Below the pieces are notes generated by a model, which worked only from the letters and a program-made list of their open reading frames with translations, was not told the origin of the DNA and did no database searches. Made by a program: the position numbers and the translations under genes. Shown here piece by piece: positions 1 to 7,090 of a stretch of DNA of 11,344 nt. The DNA lies in contig JBOHNM010000135.1 in assembly GCA_050730675.1 (NCBI GenBank), forward strand, positions 1-11,344. Reading direction: 5' to 3'. The stretch is from JBOHNM01 sp050730675 (GTDB lineage: Bacteria; Planctomycetota; Phycisphaerae; Phycisphaerales; UBA1924). Each line of letters opens with the position of its first letter. Positions within the stretch are counted from its first letter, which is position 1.

Positions 1-422
1 TCCCCGCACCCCATCTCGGTCGGCTCCTCGCCGACCACCGCGTCGACCTCGTCGTGCTGGCCGGCTACCTCACCCGCCTCGAAATCCCCCCCGCGTACCG
101 CGGCCGCATCGTCAACATCCACCCCGCCCTCCTCCCCGCCCACGGCGGTCACGGCATGTACGGCCGCCGCGTCCACGAGGCCGTCCTCGCCGCCGGCGAC
201 ACAGAATCTGGCTGCACCGTCCACCTCGTGGACGATGAGTACGACCGCGGTCCCATCATCGCCCAGACCCGGGTTCCTGTCCTCAAGGGCGACATCCCCG
301 AAACCCTCGCCGCCCGCGTCTTCGAAGCCGAGTGCGCCACCTACCCCGCCGCCCTCGCCAAACTCTTGCGAACACTCGACAACGAACCCTCCGCGCAAGC
401 CGAGAACGCTTCGCCGCACTAA
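1..422 (+). CDS. purN: Phosphoribosylglycinamide formyltransferase, 3' part (5' end outside window)
   Basis: GAR transformylase transfers a formyl group from 10-formyltetrahydrofolate to GAR, the third step of purine synthesis, in the cytoplasm. The reading frame is open from base 3 to the TAA at 420-422, about 139 residues of a family usually near 200, so the nucleotide-binding N terminus is missing. Visible family motifs in order are VVLAGYLTRL, then NIHPALLP with the catalytic Asn and His, GMYGRRVHEAVL, and VDDEYDRGPIIAQ, whose Asp before RGPII matches the catalytic Asp of E. coli PurN. The GTG at 54 lies inside the conserved VVLAGY strand and is not a real start. The next gene begins 52 bases downstream on the same strand, so co-transcription is possible, but no functional link is apparent. 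The family assignment is secure. Confidence 0.95.
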   Translation, partial: PAPHLGRLLADHRVDLVVLAGYLTRLEIPPAYRGRIVNIHPALLPAHGGHGMYGRRVHEAVLAAGDTESGCTVHLVDDEYDRGPIIAQTRVPVLKGDIPETLAARVFEAECATYPAALAKLLRTLDNEPSAQAENASPH

Positions 423-474
423 CGTCATGCCTCGGCACCGGCGTCCATGCCTGTCAAACGCCCCGGAGCACCGC

Positions 475-1977
475 ATGCCCCCCGCTCTCTTTGGCCGCCG
501 CTTCACACTTCTTTGTTTCGTCCTCCTCATCCTCCTCCTCGCCCTCTCCACCGCCGCCCTCGCCCAGAACGACCCGCCCGACTCCGCCCCCCCCACGCGC
601 CGCGAGCGCATCGAGCAGCTCGACGCTTCCTGGCCCAAGGCCTTCGAGGCCAGGGACTACGGCACTGCCGAGAAGCAACTGCGTGAACTCATCGAGCTCT
701 CCCCGCAGGACTTTCTCCCCTGGTACAACCTCGCCTGCGTCCAGTGCCAGATGCAGCAGTACGCCAACGCCAACAAATCCCTCCAGCGCGCCATCGATCT
801 CGGCTTCGCCGACTTCGCCACACTCGAGGCCGACGAAACCCTCGCGGCCCTCCGCGACACCGAGCAGTTCAAGGGCATCCTCGCCCAGGCCGCCCGCCTC
901 CAGAACAACACCATCGACAAGCGCATCGAGCGCTACCGCTCCGGCTTCGCCAAGAAGTACGCCGTGGACAAGGACGAGCCCCTCCGCCTGGCGTACATGA
1001 GCGACCTCAACCCCCAGGCCCTCGCCAGCGCCCGCTCCGAGATCACCAGGCTCGCTGCGTGGTGGGCCAAGGACGTCGCGCCGGGCGCACCCGAACCCAA
1101 TCGCCCACACCCCTGGGTTCTCGTCATGCTCCCCAACCGCAAGGACTACATGACCTGGGCCGTCAAGAACTTCGGCGACGGCGCCGAGTCCAAGGGCGGC
1201 ATCTACGACCACGACAAGAAGGAACTCGTCGCCCGCGATCTCGGCCCCACCCTCCGACACGAGTTCTTCCACGTCCTGCACTGGCGCGACATGGCCGCCC
1301 GCCGCGTCATCCATCCCATCTGGGTCCAGGAAGGTCTCTGCTCACTCGTCGAGGACATCCAGTGGCTCCCCGATGGCACGGCCAAGGGCCTCCCCTCCTA
1401 CCGCACCAACATGCTCAAACGCCTCATGCTCTCGAGCAAACTCCCCGCCTGGTCCGACTTCTTCGCGCTCACGCCACAAAAATTTGCCTCCGGCAAGCCC
1501 CTCCTCAACTACGCCGTGGGCCGCTCTATTTTCCTCTTTCTCCAGGATCGCGGCAAACTCTCGGCCTGGTACACCGCGCTCAACGCCACGCTCAAGGACG
1601 ATCCCACCGGCGCCAAGGCCTTCGAGGTCGTCTTCAACGAGCCCCTCGCCAAGACCGAACTCGCCTGGAAGAACTGGCTCAAGGACCTCCCCATGGTCGG
1701 CGATGCCAACACACCCACCGGCACCGTCCTCCCCTTCACCGTCAACGAGGGCGGCGGCGACGGCGTCACCGTCGGCGTCATCAGCGCCAGCAACGAGAAG
1801 GCCAGCGGCCTCCGCTCCCGCGACGTCATCTCCTCCATCAACGACCAGGGCACCCACGACCTCAACGAGGTCACCCGCATCCTCTCCGCTCTCAAGCCCG
1901 GCGACGAAGTCACCATCACCTACCGCCGCGGCAAAATGCTCGGCCAGACCAAGGTGAAGCTCGTGCAGAAAGAGTGA
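475..1977 (+). CDS. Secreted TPR / gluzincin-type metalloprotease / PDZ protein
   Basis: A predicted exported zinc peptidase of 500 residues; substrate unknown. Residues 1-30 form a signal peptide (RR, a long Leu-rich core, ALA before Gln31). Residues 46-120 are TPR-like, with a YNLACVQ helix and a final D-x-L-x-x-LRDTEQF helix. The peptidase_MA-like catalytic part carries HEFFH at 262-266, and Glu286 in WVQEGL is 20 residues after the second His, as expected for the third zinc ligand of a gluzincin. A PDZ-like domain spans about 428-498 (GVISASNEKASGLRSRDVIS). The ATG at 475 is chosen because GGAG (465-468) sits 6 bases upstream and the signal peptide begins there; the in-frame ATG at 427 has no ribosome site and would add a hydrophilic stretch. 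Similar TPR-peptidase proteins are common in planctomycetes. The fold is well supported; the biological role is unknown. Confidence 0.85.
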   Translation: MPPALFGRRFTLLCFVLLILLLALSTAALAQNDPPDSAPPTRRERIEQLDASWPKAFEARDYGTAEKQLRELIELSPQDFLPWYNLACVQCQMQQYANANKSLQRAIDLGFADFATLEADETLAALRDTEQFKGILAQAARLQNNTIDKRIERYRSGFAKKYAVDKDEPLRLAYMSDLNPQALASARSEITRLAAWWAKDVAPGAPEPNRPHPWVLVMLPNRKDYMTWAVKNFGDGAESKGGIYDHDKKELVARDLGPTLRHEFFHVLHWRDMAARRVIHPIWVQEGLCSLVEDIQWLPDGTAKGLPSYRTNMLKRLMLSSKLPAWSDFFALTPQKFASGKPLLNYAVGRSIFLFLQDRGKLSAWYTALNATLKDDPTGAKAFEVVFNEPLAKTELAWKNWLKDLPMVGDANTPTGTVLPFTVNEGGGDGVTVGVISASNEKASGLRSRDVISSINDQGTHDLNEVTRILSALKPGDEVTITYRRGKMLGQTKVKLVQKE

Positions 1978-2072
1978 TGCACAAGTATCCGTGCGAGCTC
2001 CGCGCTATCCGAGTACTCCGCGCAAACGCATGGTGCATCGCCCCCGCTTCCAACGCCCGCACCGCGTCAAGT

Positions 2073-2107
2073 GAACTTCAAGTCCACCCCGGGTGGACTT
2101 GAAGTCC
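2073..2107. promoter_or_regulatory. Paired 13-bp palindromes, possible operator (or hairpin)
   Basis: Two related palindromes, GAACTTCAAGTCC (2073-2085) and GGACTTGAAGTCC (2095-2107), have centres 22 bases apart, about two helical turns. Together they also form one larger inverted repeat: 15-base perfect arms at 2075-2089 and 2091-2105 around a single C. They lie 96 bases after the metalloprotease stop and about 95 bases before the OsmC-family start. The spacing suits two dimers of a regulator bound on one DNA face. The alternative is a terminator hairpin for the upstream gene, but no T-tract follows. The structure is seen directly; operator function is inference. Confidence 0.45.
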
Positions 2108-2202
2108 GCACGGCCACCCTCAACTGGGGACATCAATTGCACGTACACAGGTACGAGCCGCCACGGCCCACGTACGCGGACGCCCACACACAGGAATTCG
2201 CC

Positions 2203-2841
2203 ATGAAAGCCACATCCATCGCACCCAAGCCCCCCGTCACCCACTCCAGCTCCCGCGCCGCCCCCGACCGCCGCAGTGCCCCCCCGGCCCCCCACCCGCT
2301 CAACGGCATCGATGTCCCCGCCCTCCAGGCCACCATCGCCGCCATCAAGGCCAACCCCGCCAAGGCCATCACCAAGTGGAAGATCCACAGCCGCTGGGTC
2401 GGCGGCACGCGCTCCGACCACCACGTCGACGGCTGCGACCTCGGCGGCACCTACATCAAACGCCCCTTCGTCATCGGCGTGGACGAGCCCAACGAAGCCA
2501 TCGCCGGCGGCACCGACAAGTTCGCCAACCCGCAGGAGCACATGCTCGGCGCGCTCAACGCCTGCATGATGGTCGGATACGCCGCCATCGCCGCGCAGAT
2601 GGGCATCAAGCTCACCAAGCTCGAGATCGACACAACCGGCAACGTCGATCTCCGCGGCGCGCTCGGCATCAGCAACCAGATCGCCCCCGGCTACACCGAT
2701 CTCTTCCAGACCATCCGCATCGCCGGCAACGCCAGCGCGGAGCAGTTCGCCCGGCTCCACGAAGCCGTCCGCGCCACCAGCCCCAACTACTCCACCCTCA
2801 CCAGCGCCGTCCCAGTCCACTCGCGCATGGTCGTCGAGTAG
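2203..2841 (+). CDS. OsmC-family protein
   Basis: A 212-residue cytoplasmic protein of the OsmC/Ohr superfamily, which includes thiol-dependent hydroperoxide reductases. After a Pro/Ser-rich N-terminal extension (about 1-35), residues 36-212 show family features: FANPQEHMLGALNACMMVGYAAIAAQMGI with the conserved Cys121, then TGNVDLRGALGIS, a PGYTDLFQTI strand and the terminal SPNYSTLTSAVPV. In classical OsmC and Ohr a second Cys precedes the PV motif; here that site is Thr192-Ser193-Pro194. The only other Cys is Cys78 in DGCDLGG, so two-Cys peroxidase chemistry is uncertain. ATG 2203 follows AGGA (2192-2195) by 7 bases. An upstream in-frame GTG at 2071 would translate the palindromes and is rejected. 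The paired palindromes upstream suggest its own regulation. The family is certain, the activity is not. Confidence 0.88.
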   Translation: MKATSIAPKPPVTHSSSRAAPDRRSAPPAPHPLNGIDVPALQATIAAIKANPAKAITKWKIHSRWVGGTRSDHHVDGCDLGGTYIKRPFVIGVDEPNEAIAGGTDKFANPQEHMLGALNACMMVGYAAIAAQMGIKLTKLEIDTTGNVDLRGALGISNQIAPGYTDLFQTIRIAGNASAEQFARLHEAVRATSPNYSTLTSAVPVHSRMVVE

Positions 2842-2925
2842 CCCCGCCGCATGTCGCACCGTCTGAAACCTCTCGTCCGCGGCCGCGCAGCCACCTCTTC
2901 TGCCGCTGCGGACACACCACACACC

Positions 2926-2953
2926 AGCGCCGCCCTCAGACAAAGGCGGCGTT
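2926..2953. terminator. Possible terminator hairpin between convergent genes
   Basis: CGCCGCC (2928-2934) pairs with GGCGGCG (2945-2951) around a 10-base loop. The stem extends by a G-T wobble and an A-T pair to 2926/2953, and the T-containing stretch TTGGTCGTTTC follows on the plus strand. It lies between the stop of the OsmC-family gene and the stop of the convergent LamG gene, where a shared terminator is expected. The T-run is weak, so this is tentative. Confidence 0.35.
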
Positions 2954-2994
2954 GGTCGTTTCTCGCTCACGCCACGACCATAATGATTCTCGGA

Positions 2995-4281
2995 TTAGCA
3001 CCCCGCAAAGAACGCCGCCAGGAACGCCACCAGATCATCCACGGTGATGAGACCATCCGGTCCGCCGCCGCCGCCGAGCCCGACCAGATCCGCCACGGCC
3101 GCATTGTTTGCAAAGAACTGCGCGAGGTAGTACACCACGTCGTCCGCCGTGAGCTGCCCATCGCACCCCGGCAGCCCGCCAAGACGGGCAACGTCGGCCC
3201 GGCTGCTGCACCCGATGTGCAGCATCGCCGGATCGCTCGTCGTGCTGCCGCAGGCATTGCTCACAACACACCGAATCCGGTAGTTGGAAACACCCGCGCA
3301 CGCGTGCACACCGATGGGCGTGCTCGCCGCAGACGGCTGCGAGGCGAACGCGAACGCCCCGCCCCCGCACGGCAGCGGGAACGGGTCATTCCCCAGCCCG
3401 CTCCACACGTTCGTTGATGTCTCGATCTCCCATCGATAGCTCAGCGGCCCCGCGCCCGTGGCGACAACGCCGAACACCGCGTTCGCACTCGGGCACGTCG
3501 CCGCGCTCGCCGGCGCCGACACGATCACCGGCGTCCGCGCCTGCGGCCCGGGGCCGAACACCGGGCTGGTCGCCCCCGCAAACCCCTGCCCCGCGACGGC
3601 CCCGCTCACCGCCGTTCCAGAAACCGCAACGCTCATCGTTCCCGGCGCGTCGTTCATCGTCAACAGCACCAGCGTATCGACGTCCGATGCCGGCTCGCAC
3701 GCCGGCGGCACGAAGCTCGTGGTGTACCGCGCCACCGACGACACCCGCACCCAGTCGATGTACCCCACGAACCCCGGATCCACGAATGTCTGAAGTGTGT
3801 ACGGAAACCCGCCGATCGCCATGTTCCCGCCGTTGCCGTTCCGCGTCGCGCACGTCGCGGGGTTCTCCTGCACCATCACCCCGTCGATGAACAGGCGGTA
3901 CACCGTCCCATCCCGAACCATCGCGATGTGCTTCCACTCGCCGACCGGCAGTGCCACGTTCGCCCCGGCAGCCGAAGCATCGCACCCGCCTGTCCATGCA
4001 CCGCCGCCGGTGCCGCCGCCCGACGCCGCCAATGACTTGTCCTCCTGACTGTCCATTTGCTCACTGAAGATGCGGCTGGCCGTGCCGGCGAACGCCTCGC
4101 GCATCACCACCGCTTCCATCGTGAACGCACTGCCAAACGTCGTGTCGCCCGTCAGCCGGATCGTGTCCGTCGGCGATGCGAAGTGCGCCGTCTGGCCCGC
4201 CGCCCCCGCCGCCAAACACATCGCCATCCCCGCCGCAACATGCGCCCAAACCAGTGCACGATCTGAGGAGTCTCGCTTCAT
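2995..4281 (-). CDS. Secreted LamG / Ig-like protein with GC-type dockerin
   Basis: A 428-residue predicted extracellular protein. Residues 1-29 form a signal peptide (cleavage near AAG before Gln30). Residues about 32-248 are a LamG/concanavalin-like domain, with WKHIAMVRDG (116-125), the LFIDG turn and GYIDWVRVSS (173-182). Residues 249-356 resemble an Ig-like repeat (GPLSYRW, then RCVVSNACGS). Residues 357-428 are a GC-type dockerin with two repeats, DGQLTADDVVYYLAQFF and DGLITVDDLVAFLAAFF, ending in Gly-Cys. LamG domains often bind glycans or act in adhesion; the dockerin presumably mediates attachment or sorting in this lineage, but its partner is not visible here. ATG 4281 is chosen because AAGGAG (4291-4296 on the complement) lies 9 bases upstream; the frame continues upstream but is hydrophilic and delays the signal peptide. 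It is divergent from the zinc-ribbon gene and convergent with the OsmC-family gene. Confidence 0.88.
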   Translation of the reverse strand: MKRDSSDRALVWAHVAAGMAMCLAAGAAGQTAHFASPTDTIRLTGDTTFGSAFTMEAVVMREAFAGTASRIFSEQMDSQEDKSLAASGGGTGGGAWTGGCDASAAGANVALPVGEWKHIAMVRDGTVYRLFIDGVMVQENPATCATRNGNGGNMAIGGFPYTLQTFVDPGFVGYIDWVRVSSVARYTTSFVPPACEPASDVDTLVLLTMNDAPGTMSVAVSGTAVSGAVAGQGFAGATSPVFGPGPQARTPVIVSAPASAATCPSANAVFGVVATGAGPLSYRWEIETSTNVWSGLGNDPFPLPCGGGAFAFASQPSAASTPIGVHACAGVSNYRIRCVVSNACGSTTSDPAMLHIGCSSRADVARLGGLPGCDGQLTADDVVYYLAQFFANNAAVADLVGLGGGGGPDGLITVDDLVAFLAAFFAGC

Positions 4282-4494
4282 ACCGGCACGCTCCTTGTTG
4301 CTTCGATCATCTATACGCCTGTTGCAGTCTACCTCCCATTTCGACCGTCGCCACCGACAACCGGCGCATGACCGCGCTTCCTCGCTCGCCAACCACGCCG
4401 GATGCACCCGCGACAGCGGTAGCCACATAGGGACGCCAGTCTCTTGCCGTGCGGCGTAAGCTCACGGGCAACAGCCCCAATCAACCACTCCCGA

Positions 4495-4507
4495 ACCCTG
4501 TCAGGGT
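4495..4507. promoter_or_regulatory. 13-bp palindrome in the divergent promoter region
   Basis: ACCCTG (4495-4500) and CAGGGT (4502-4507) are perfect inverted arms around one T. The site lies 28 bases before the start of the zinc-ribbon membrane protein and just upstream of a TACACT hexamer (4524-4529), a position suited to an operator. Nothing identifies a regulator; a chance palindrome of this size is possible. Confidence 0.25.
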
Positions 4508-4523
4508 AGCACAACTCCGCGTG

Positions 4524-4529
4524 TACACT
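4524..4529 (+). promoter_or_regulatory. Possible -10 element, leaderless start
   Basis: TACACT lies 6 bases before the ATG at 4536, the spacing at which transcription would begin on or next to the start codon. No Shine-Dalgarno sequence precedes that ATG, so a leaderless mRNA would explain both facts. No convincing -35 hexamer is present, which keeps confidence low. Confidence 0.25.
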
Positions 4530-4535
4530 CATGAC

Positions 4536-5294
4536 ATGCCGGGGTTCCGGACATCTCGAGGTCGAACTCTTGCTCGACTTGTGCTGCTCCTTGCGGGAGG
4601 TCTCGCGCTCACCGTCGTCGTCGCGGAGTCTTGCTCGCTCTGGGTCAATCCAAAGAATTGGGAGTCGGCATATCGACCTCCTCAGCTGCCAAGGGCTTGG
4701 GTCTCGAACGCATTCGAGCACGGTGACGTTCTACTCACCGAATTTGAGGCGGCCTCAATGCGCTTGGAATCGCTCTCAGACTCGGCATGGCTGGAAGCCT
4801 TCAAGTCGGATTATCAGGACGCAAATGGTCGAATTTACCGCGGCTTTGGTCTTCAACATGTTTCTTTGATGATTCTCGACATCAGTCGCATGCATCATGC
4901 CGGGTCGATGTACGAGATTCGCTCAGGTTGGCCGCTCCCGTGCATGTCAGGATACCGCTCCCAACTCGAACTTCGTAACGCTGGTCCAGGGCCATGGAAG
5001 TACGCGACCAAACCACCAGACTTTCTCAATGCCCGCCAAACAGATTATCGATCTGAGATCTACGCCAACGGCATGTTCGTCTACGGCCCTCTCTACCCCG
5101 GCCTCATCCTCAACACCGTGTTCTCCGCCGCCATCCTCTGGGCGATCTTCCTCGGCCCGGACATTCTCCTTCGCACTCTCCGCCGCCGCGCCAACCGCTG
5201 CGCCAACTGCGGGTACAACCTCGACGGCCTCCCCGTGGCCGCTGCACCAACCTGCCCCGAGTGCGGCCACAACCTCGCTTCCACTGTCGCCTGA
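4536..5294 (+). CDS. Two-TM membrane protein with C-terminal zinc ribbon, function unknown
   Basis: A 252-residue predicted inner-membrane protein of unknown function. One hydrophobic helix lies at about 12-30 and another at about 189-207; between them is an aromatic-rich region (about 31-185), probably outside the cytoplasm. The C terminus is a zinc ribbon, Cys222-x2-Cys225-x14-Cys240-x2-Cys243, of the CANCGYNL...CPECG type frequent in Phycisphaerae membrane proteins. ATG 4536 is preferred because it places the first helix near the N terminus; the frame is open back to 4449 but that extension is hydrophilic. No ribosome site is visible. Codon choice in bases 4536-5050 is far less C-biased than in neighbouring genes, whereas the second helix and zinc ribbon (from about 5060) return to the local style, as if the outer domain evolved fast or came from elsewhere. 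argH starts 58 bases downstream. Confidence 0.75.
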   Translation: MPGFRTSRGRTLARLVLLLAGGLALTVVVAESCSLWVNPKNWESAYRPPQLPRAWVSNAFEHGDVLLTEFEAASMRLESLSDSAWLEAFKSDYQDANGRIYRGFGLQHVSLMILDISRMHHAGSMYEIRSGWPLPCMSGYRSQLELRNAGPGPWKYATKPPDFLNARQTDYRSEIYANGMFVYGPLYPGLILNTVFSAAILWAIFLGPDILLRTLRRRANRCANCGYNLDGLPVAAAPTCPECGHNLASTVA

Positions 5295-5352
5295 TCGTCT
5301 GGTCGCCTGATTGCCCCCGCCATATCCTCCGCCTCAACCACGGAGCAAACCC

Positions 5353-6732
5353 ATGGCCCTCTGGGGCGGACGATTCGCCGGCAAAGCCTCGCCGCTGTTC
5401 AAGGAGTTCAACGACTCCCTCCCCTTCGACCGCAAGCTCGTCATCGACGACATCGGCGGCTCCCTCGCCTGGGCCCGCGCTCTCGGCCGCGCCAAGGTGC
5501 TCACCAAGGCCGAAGTTGCCAAGGTCACCCGCGCCCTCGAGCAGATCCTCGAGCAGGACCTCAAGGGCATCCTCACCGAGACCGACGATGAGGATGTCCA
5601 CAGCTGGGTCGAGCGGCGGCTCATCGCCCGCGTCGGCCCCCTGGGCAAGAAGCTCCACACCGGCCGCTCGCGCAACGACCAGGTCGCCACGGATGTGCGT
5701 CTGTACGCCCGCGGCGAGATCGAGCGGACCCAGCGGTTCCTCGAGGACGCCATGCGCTCCCTCGTCGCCCTCGCCGACCGCGAGTTCAAGGTCGCGACGG
5801 TTCTCCCCGGGTACACACACCTGCAGCGCGGCCAGCCCGTCCTGTTCGCCCACTGGGCCCTGGCCCACTACGAGATGCTCCGCCGCGACCACGAGCGACT
5901 CGCCGACGCCCTGCGCCGCGTGGAGATCTCCCCCCTCGGCTCCGGCGCACTCGCCGGCACCGCCTGGCCCATCGACCGCGACGCTCTGGCCCGCGACCTC
6001 GGCTTCTCCGCCCCCTCGCGCAACAGCCTCGACGCCGTCAGCGACCGCGACTTCGTCTTCGAGACCCTCTCCGCCCTCGCCCTCTGCGGCCTCCACCTCT
6101 CGCGCCTCGGCGAGGACCTGGTCCTCTACTCCTCCAGCGAGTTCGGCTTCGTGCAGATGGACGATGCCGTCACCAGCGGCTCGTCGCTGATGCCGCAGAA
6201 GAAGAACCCCGACGCCATGGAGCTCATCCGCGCCAAGTCCGGCCGGCTGCTCGGCAACCTCGTCCGTATCGGCACAGTTCTGAAGGGCCTCCCCCTCGCC
6301 TACAACAAGGACCTGCAGGAGGACAAGGAACCGCTCTTCGATTCGTTCGAGCACCTGCAGCTCGCCCTCCGCATGATCCCTCCCTGCCTCGACACCATCA
6401 AGGTCAACCGCGACCGCTGCCGCGCCGCGGCCGACGACGGCCTCATCGCCGCCACCGACCTGGCCGACTACCTCGTCCGCAAGGGCGTCCCTTTCCGCGA
6501 CGCCCACCACCTCTCCGGCCAGCTCGTTCGTCGCGCCCTGGAACTGAAGACTTCCCTCTCCGACCTCCCCCTCGCCGAGATGCAGAAGATCGACCGCCGC
6601 ATCCAGCGCGACGTCTACCAGCACCTCACCATCGAGTCCATGCTCCTCAAGCGCAACGTCACCGGCGGCACCGCCCCAAGGCAAGTCGCCCGCCAGATCG
6701 CCGCGGCCAAGAAGCACCTCAAGTCGCTCTGA
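5353..6732 (+). CDS. argH: Argininosuccinate lyase
   Basis: Cleaves argininosuccinate to arginine and fumarate, the last step of arginine synthesis; a cytoplasmic homotetramer in characterised members. The 459 residues match the usual length of about 460. Diagnostic features are the N-terminal ALWGGRF, the LHTGRSRNDQVATD motif, GYTHLQRGQPV with the catalytic His156, and the fumarase/lyase superfamily signature GSSLMPQKKNPD, which carries the catalytic serine (Ser277 or Ser278) in the mobile loop. The C-terminal GGTAPRQVARQI is also typical. ATG 5353 has GGAG (5342-5345) 7 bases upstream. It begins 58 bases after the zinc-ribbon gene and may be transcribed with it; argG and other arginine genes are not in the window. 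A strong hairpin 38 bases after the stop probably ends the transcript. Confidence 0.97.
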   Translation: MALWGGRFAGKASPLFKEFNDSLPFDRKLVIDDIGGSLAWARALGRAKVLTKAEVAKVTRALEQILEQDLKGILTETDDEDVHSWVERRLIARVGPLGKKLHTGRSRNDQVATDVRLYARGEIERTQRFLEDAMRSLVALADREFKVATVLPGYTHLQRGQPVLFAHWALAHYEMLRRDHERLADALRRVEISPLGSGALAGTAWPIDRDALARDLGFSAPSRNSLDAVSDRDFVFETLSALALCGLHLSRLGEDLVLYSSSEFGFVQMDDAVTSGSSLMPQKKNPDAMELIRAKSGRLLGNLVRIGTVLKGLPLAYNKDLQEDKEPLFDSFEHLQLALRMIPPCLDTIKVNRDRCRAAADDGLIAATDLADYLVRKGVPFRDAHHLSGQLVRRALELKTSLSDLPLAEMQKIDRRIQRDVYQHLTIESMLLKRNVTGGTAPRQVARQIAAAKKHLKSL

Positions 6733-6769
6733 GGCGGCATCGCCTTCCATGCGACGCGCCTTGCAGGTG

Positions 6770-6802
6770 TGCCACACTACGGCGCTTCGCCGTGGTGTGG
6801 TA
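6770..6802 (+). terminator. Strong hairpin downstream of argH, likely terminator
   Basis: A 13-bp stem (6772-6784 with 6788-6800, one G-T wobble) closes a CTT loop. Two further outer pairs (T6770-A6802 and a G-T wobble) extend it to 15. It begins 38 bases after the argH stop codon. There is no T-run on either side, so it would be a non-canonical terminator or an mRNA 3' stabiliser. The stem is seen directly; the role is inference from position. Confidence 0.55.
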
Positions 6803-7090
6803 GGGCATGGCTCGTTCCAGCACCCCCGATCACCCCCGGCGCGAGGGCGAGAATGCGGCACACTCTCGAGAAACCTCTGAAGGTGGCATGACCTATACCC
6901 CGCCACCCGATGGTGCCGCGGGCCCGTGCCGAGAGAGGTCCCCCACAACCATCGACAATCGCCCAGCGAACCCTTCCGCGGCACCGCTCGTACCTCTCTC
7001 CGCTGCCACATCGAATCGGCCCGCGACGGGCGGACAGCACGGGCGCTGCATCGAATCCGAGTTCAGCCGGTATCCCGGGAGATGCCCACG
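6803..7090. other. Intergenic region without a supported gene
   Basis: Between the argH hairpin and the start at 7091 I see no conserved gene. A 68-codon frame (6888-7094) begins after AAGGTGG and ends in TGA overlapping the next ATG (ATGA). Its product is Pro/Arg/Ser-rich without recognisable features, so it is at most a leader ORF. No clear promoter was identified; the upstream regulatory region of the 7091 gene is presumably here. Confidence 0.4.

Noticed and set aside
744..2102. 452-codon plus-strand frame overlapping the metalloprotease
   Set aside because: Arg/Pro/His-rich out-of-frame translation; the signal peptide, HEFFH and PDZ are in the other frame.
5287..5311. Direct repeat TCGCCTGAT (5287-5295 and 5303-5311) at the end of the zinc-ribbon gene
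   Set aside because: Nine bases repeated once across a stop codon is within chance expectation and has no evident role.
5110..7011. Very long minus-strand open frame opposite argH
   Set aside because: It mirrors argH, whose motifs are unambiguous; the translation is Gly/Glu/Val/Ala-rich shadow sequence produced by strong C bias at third positions.
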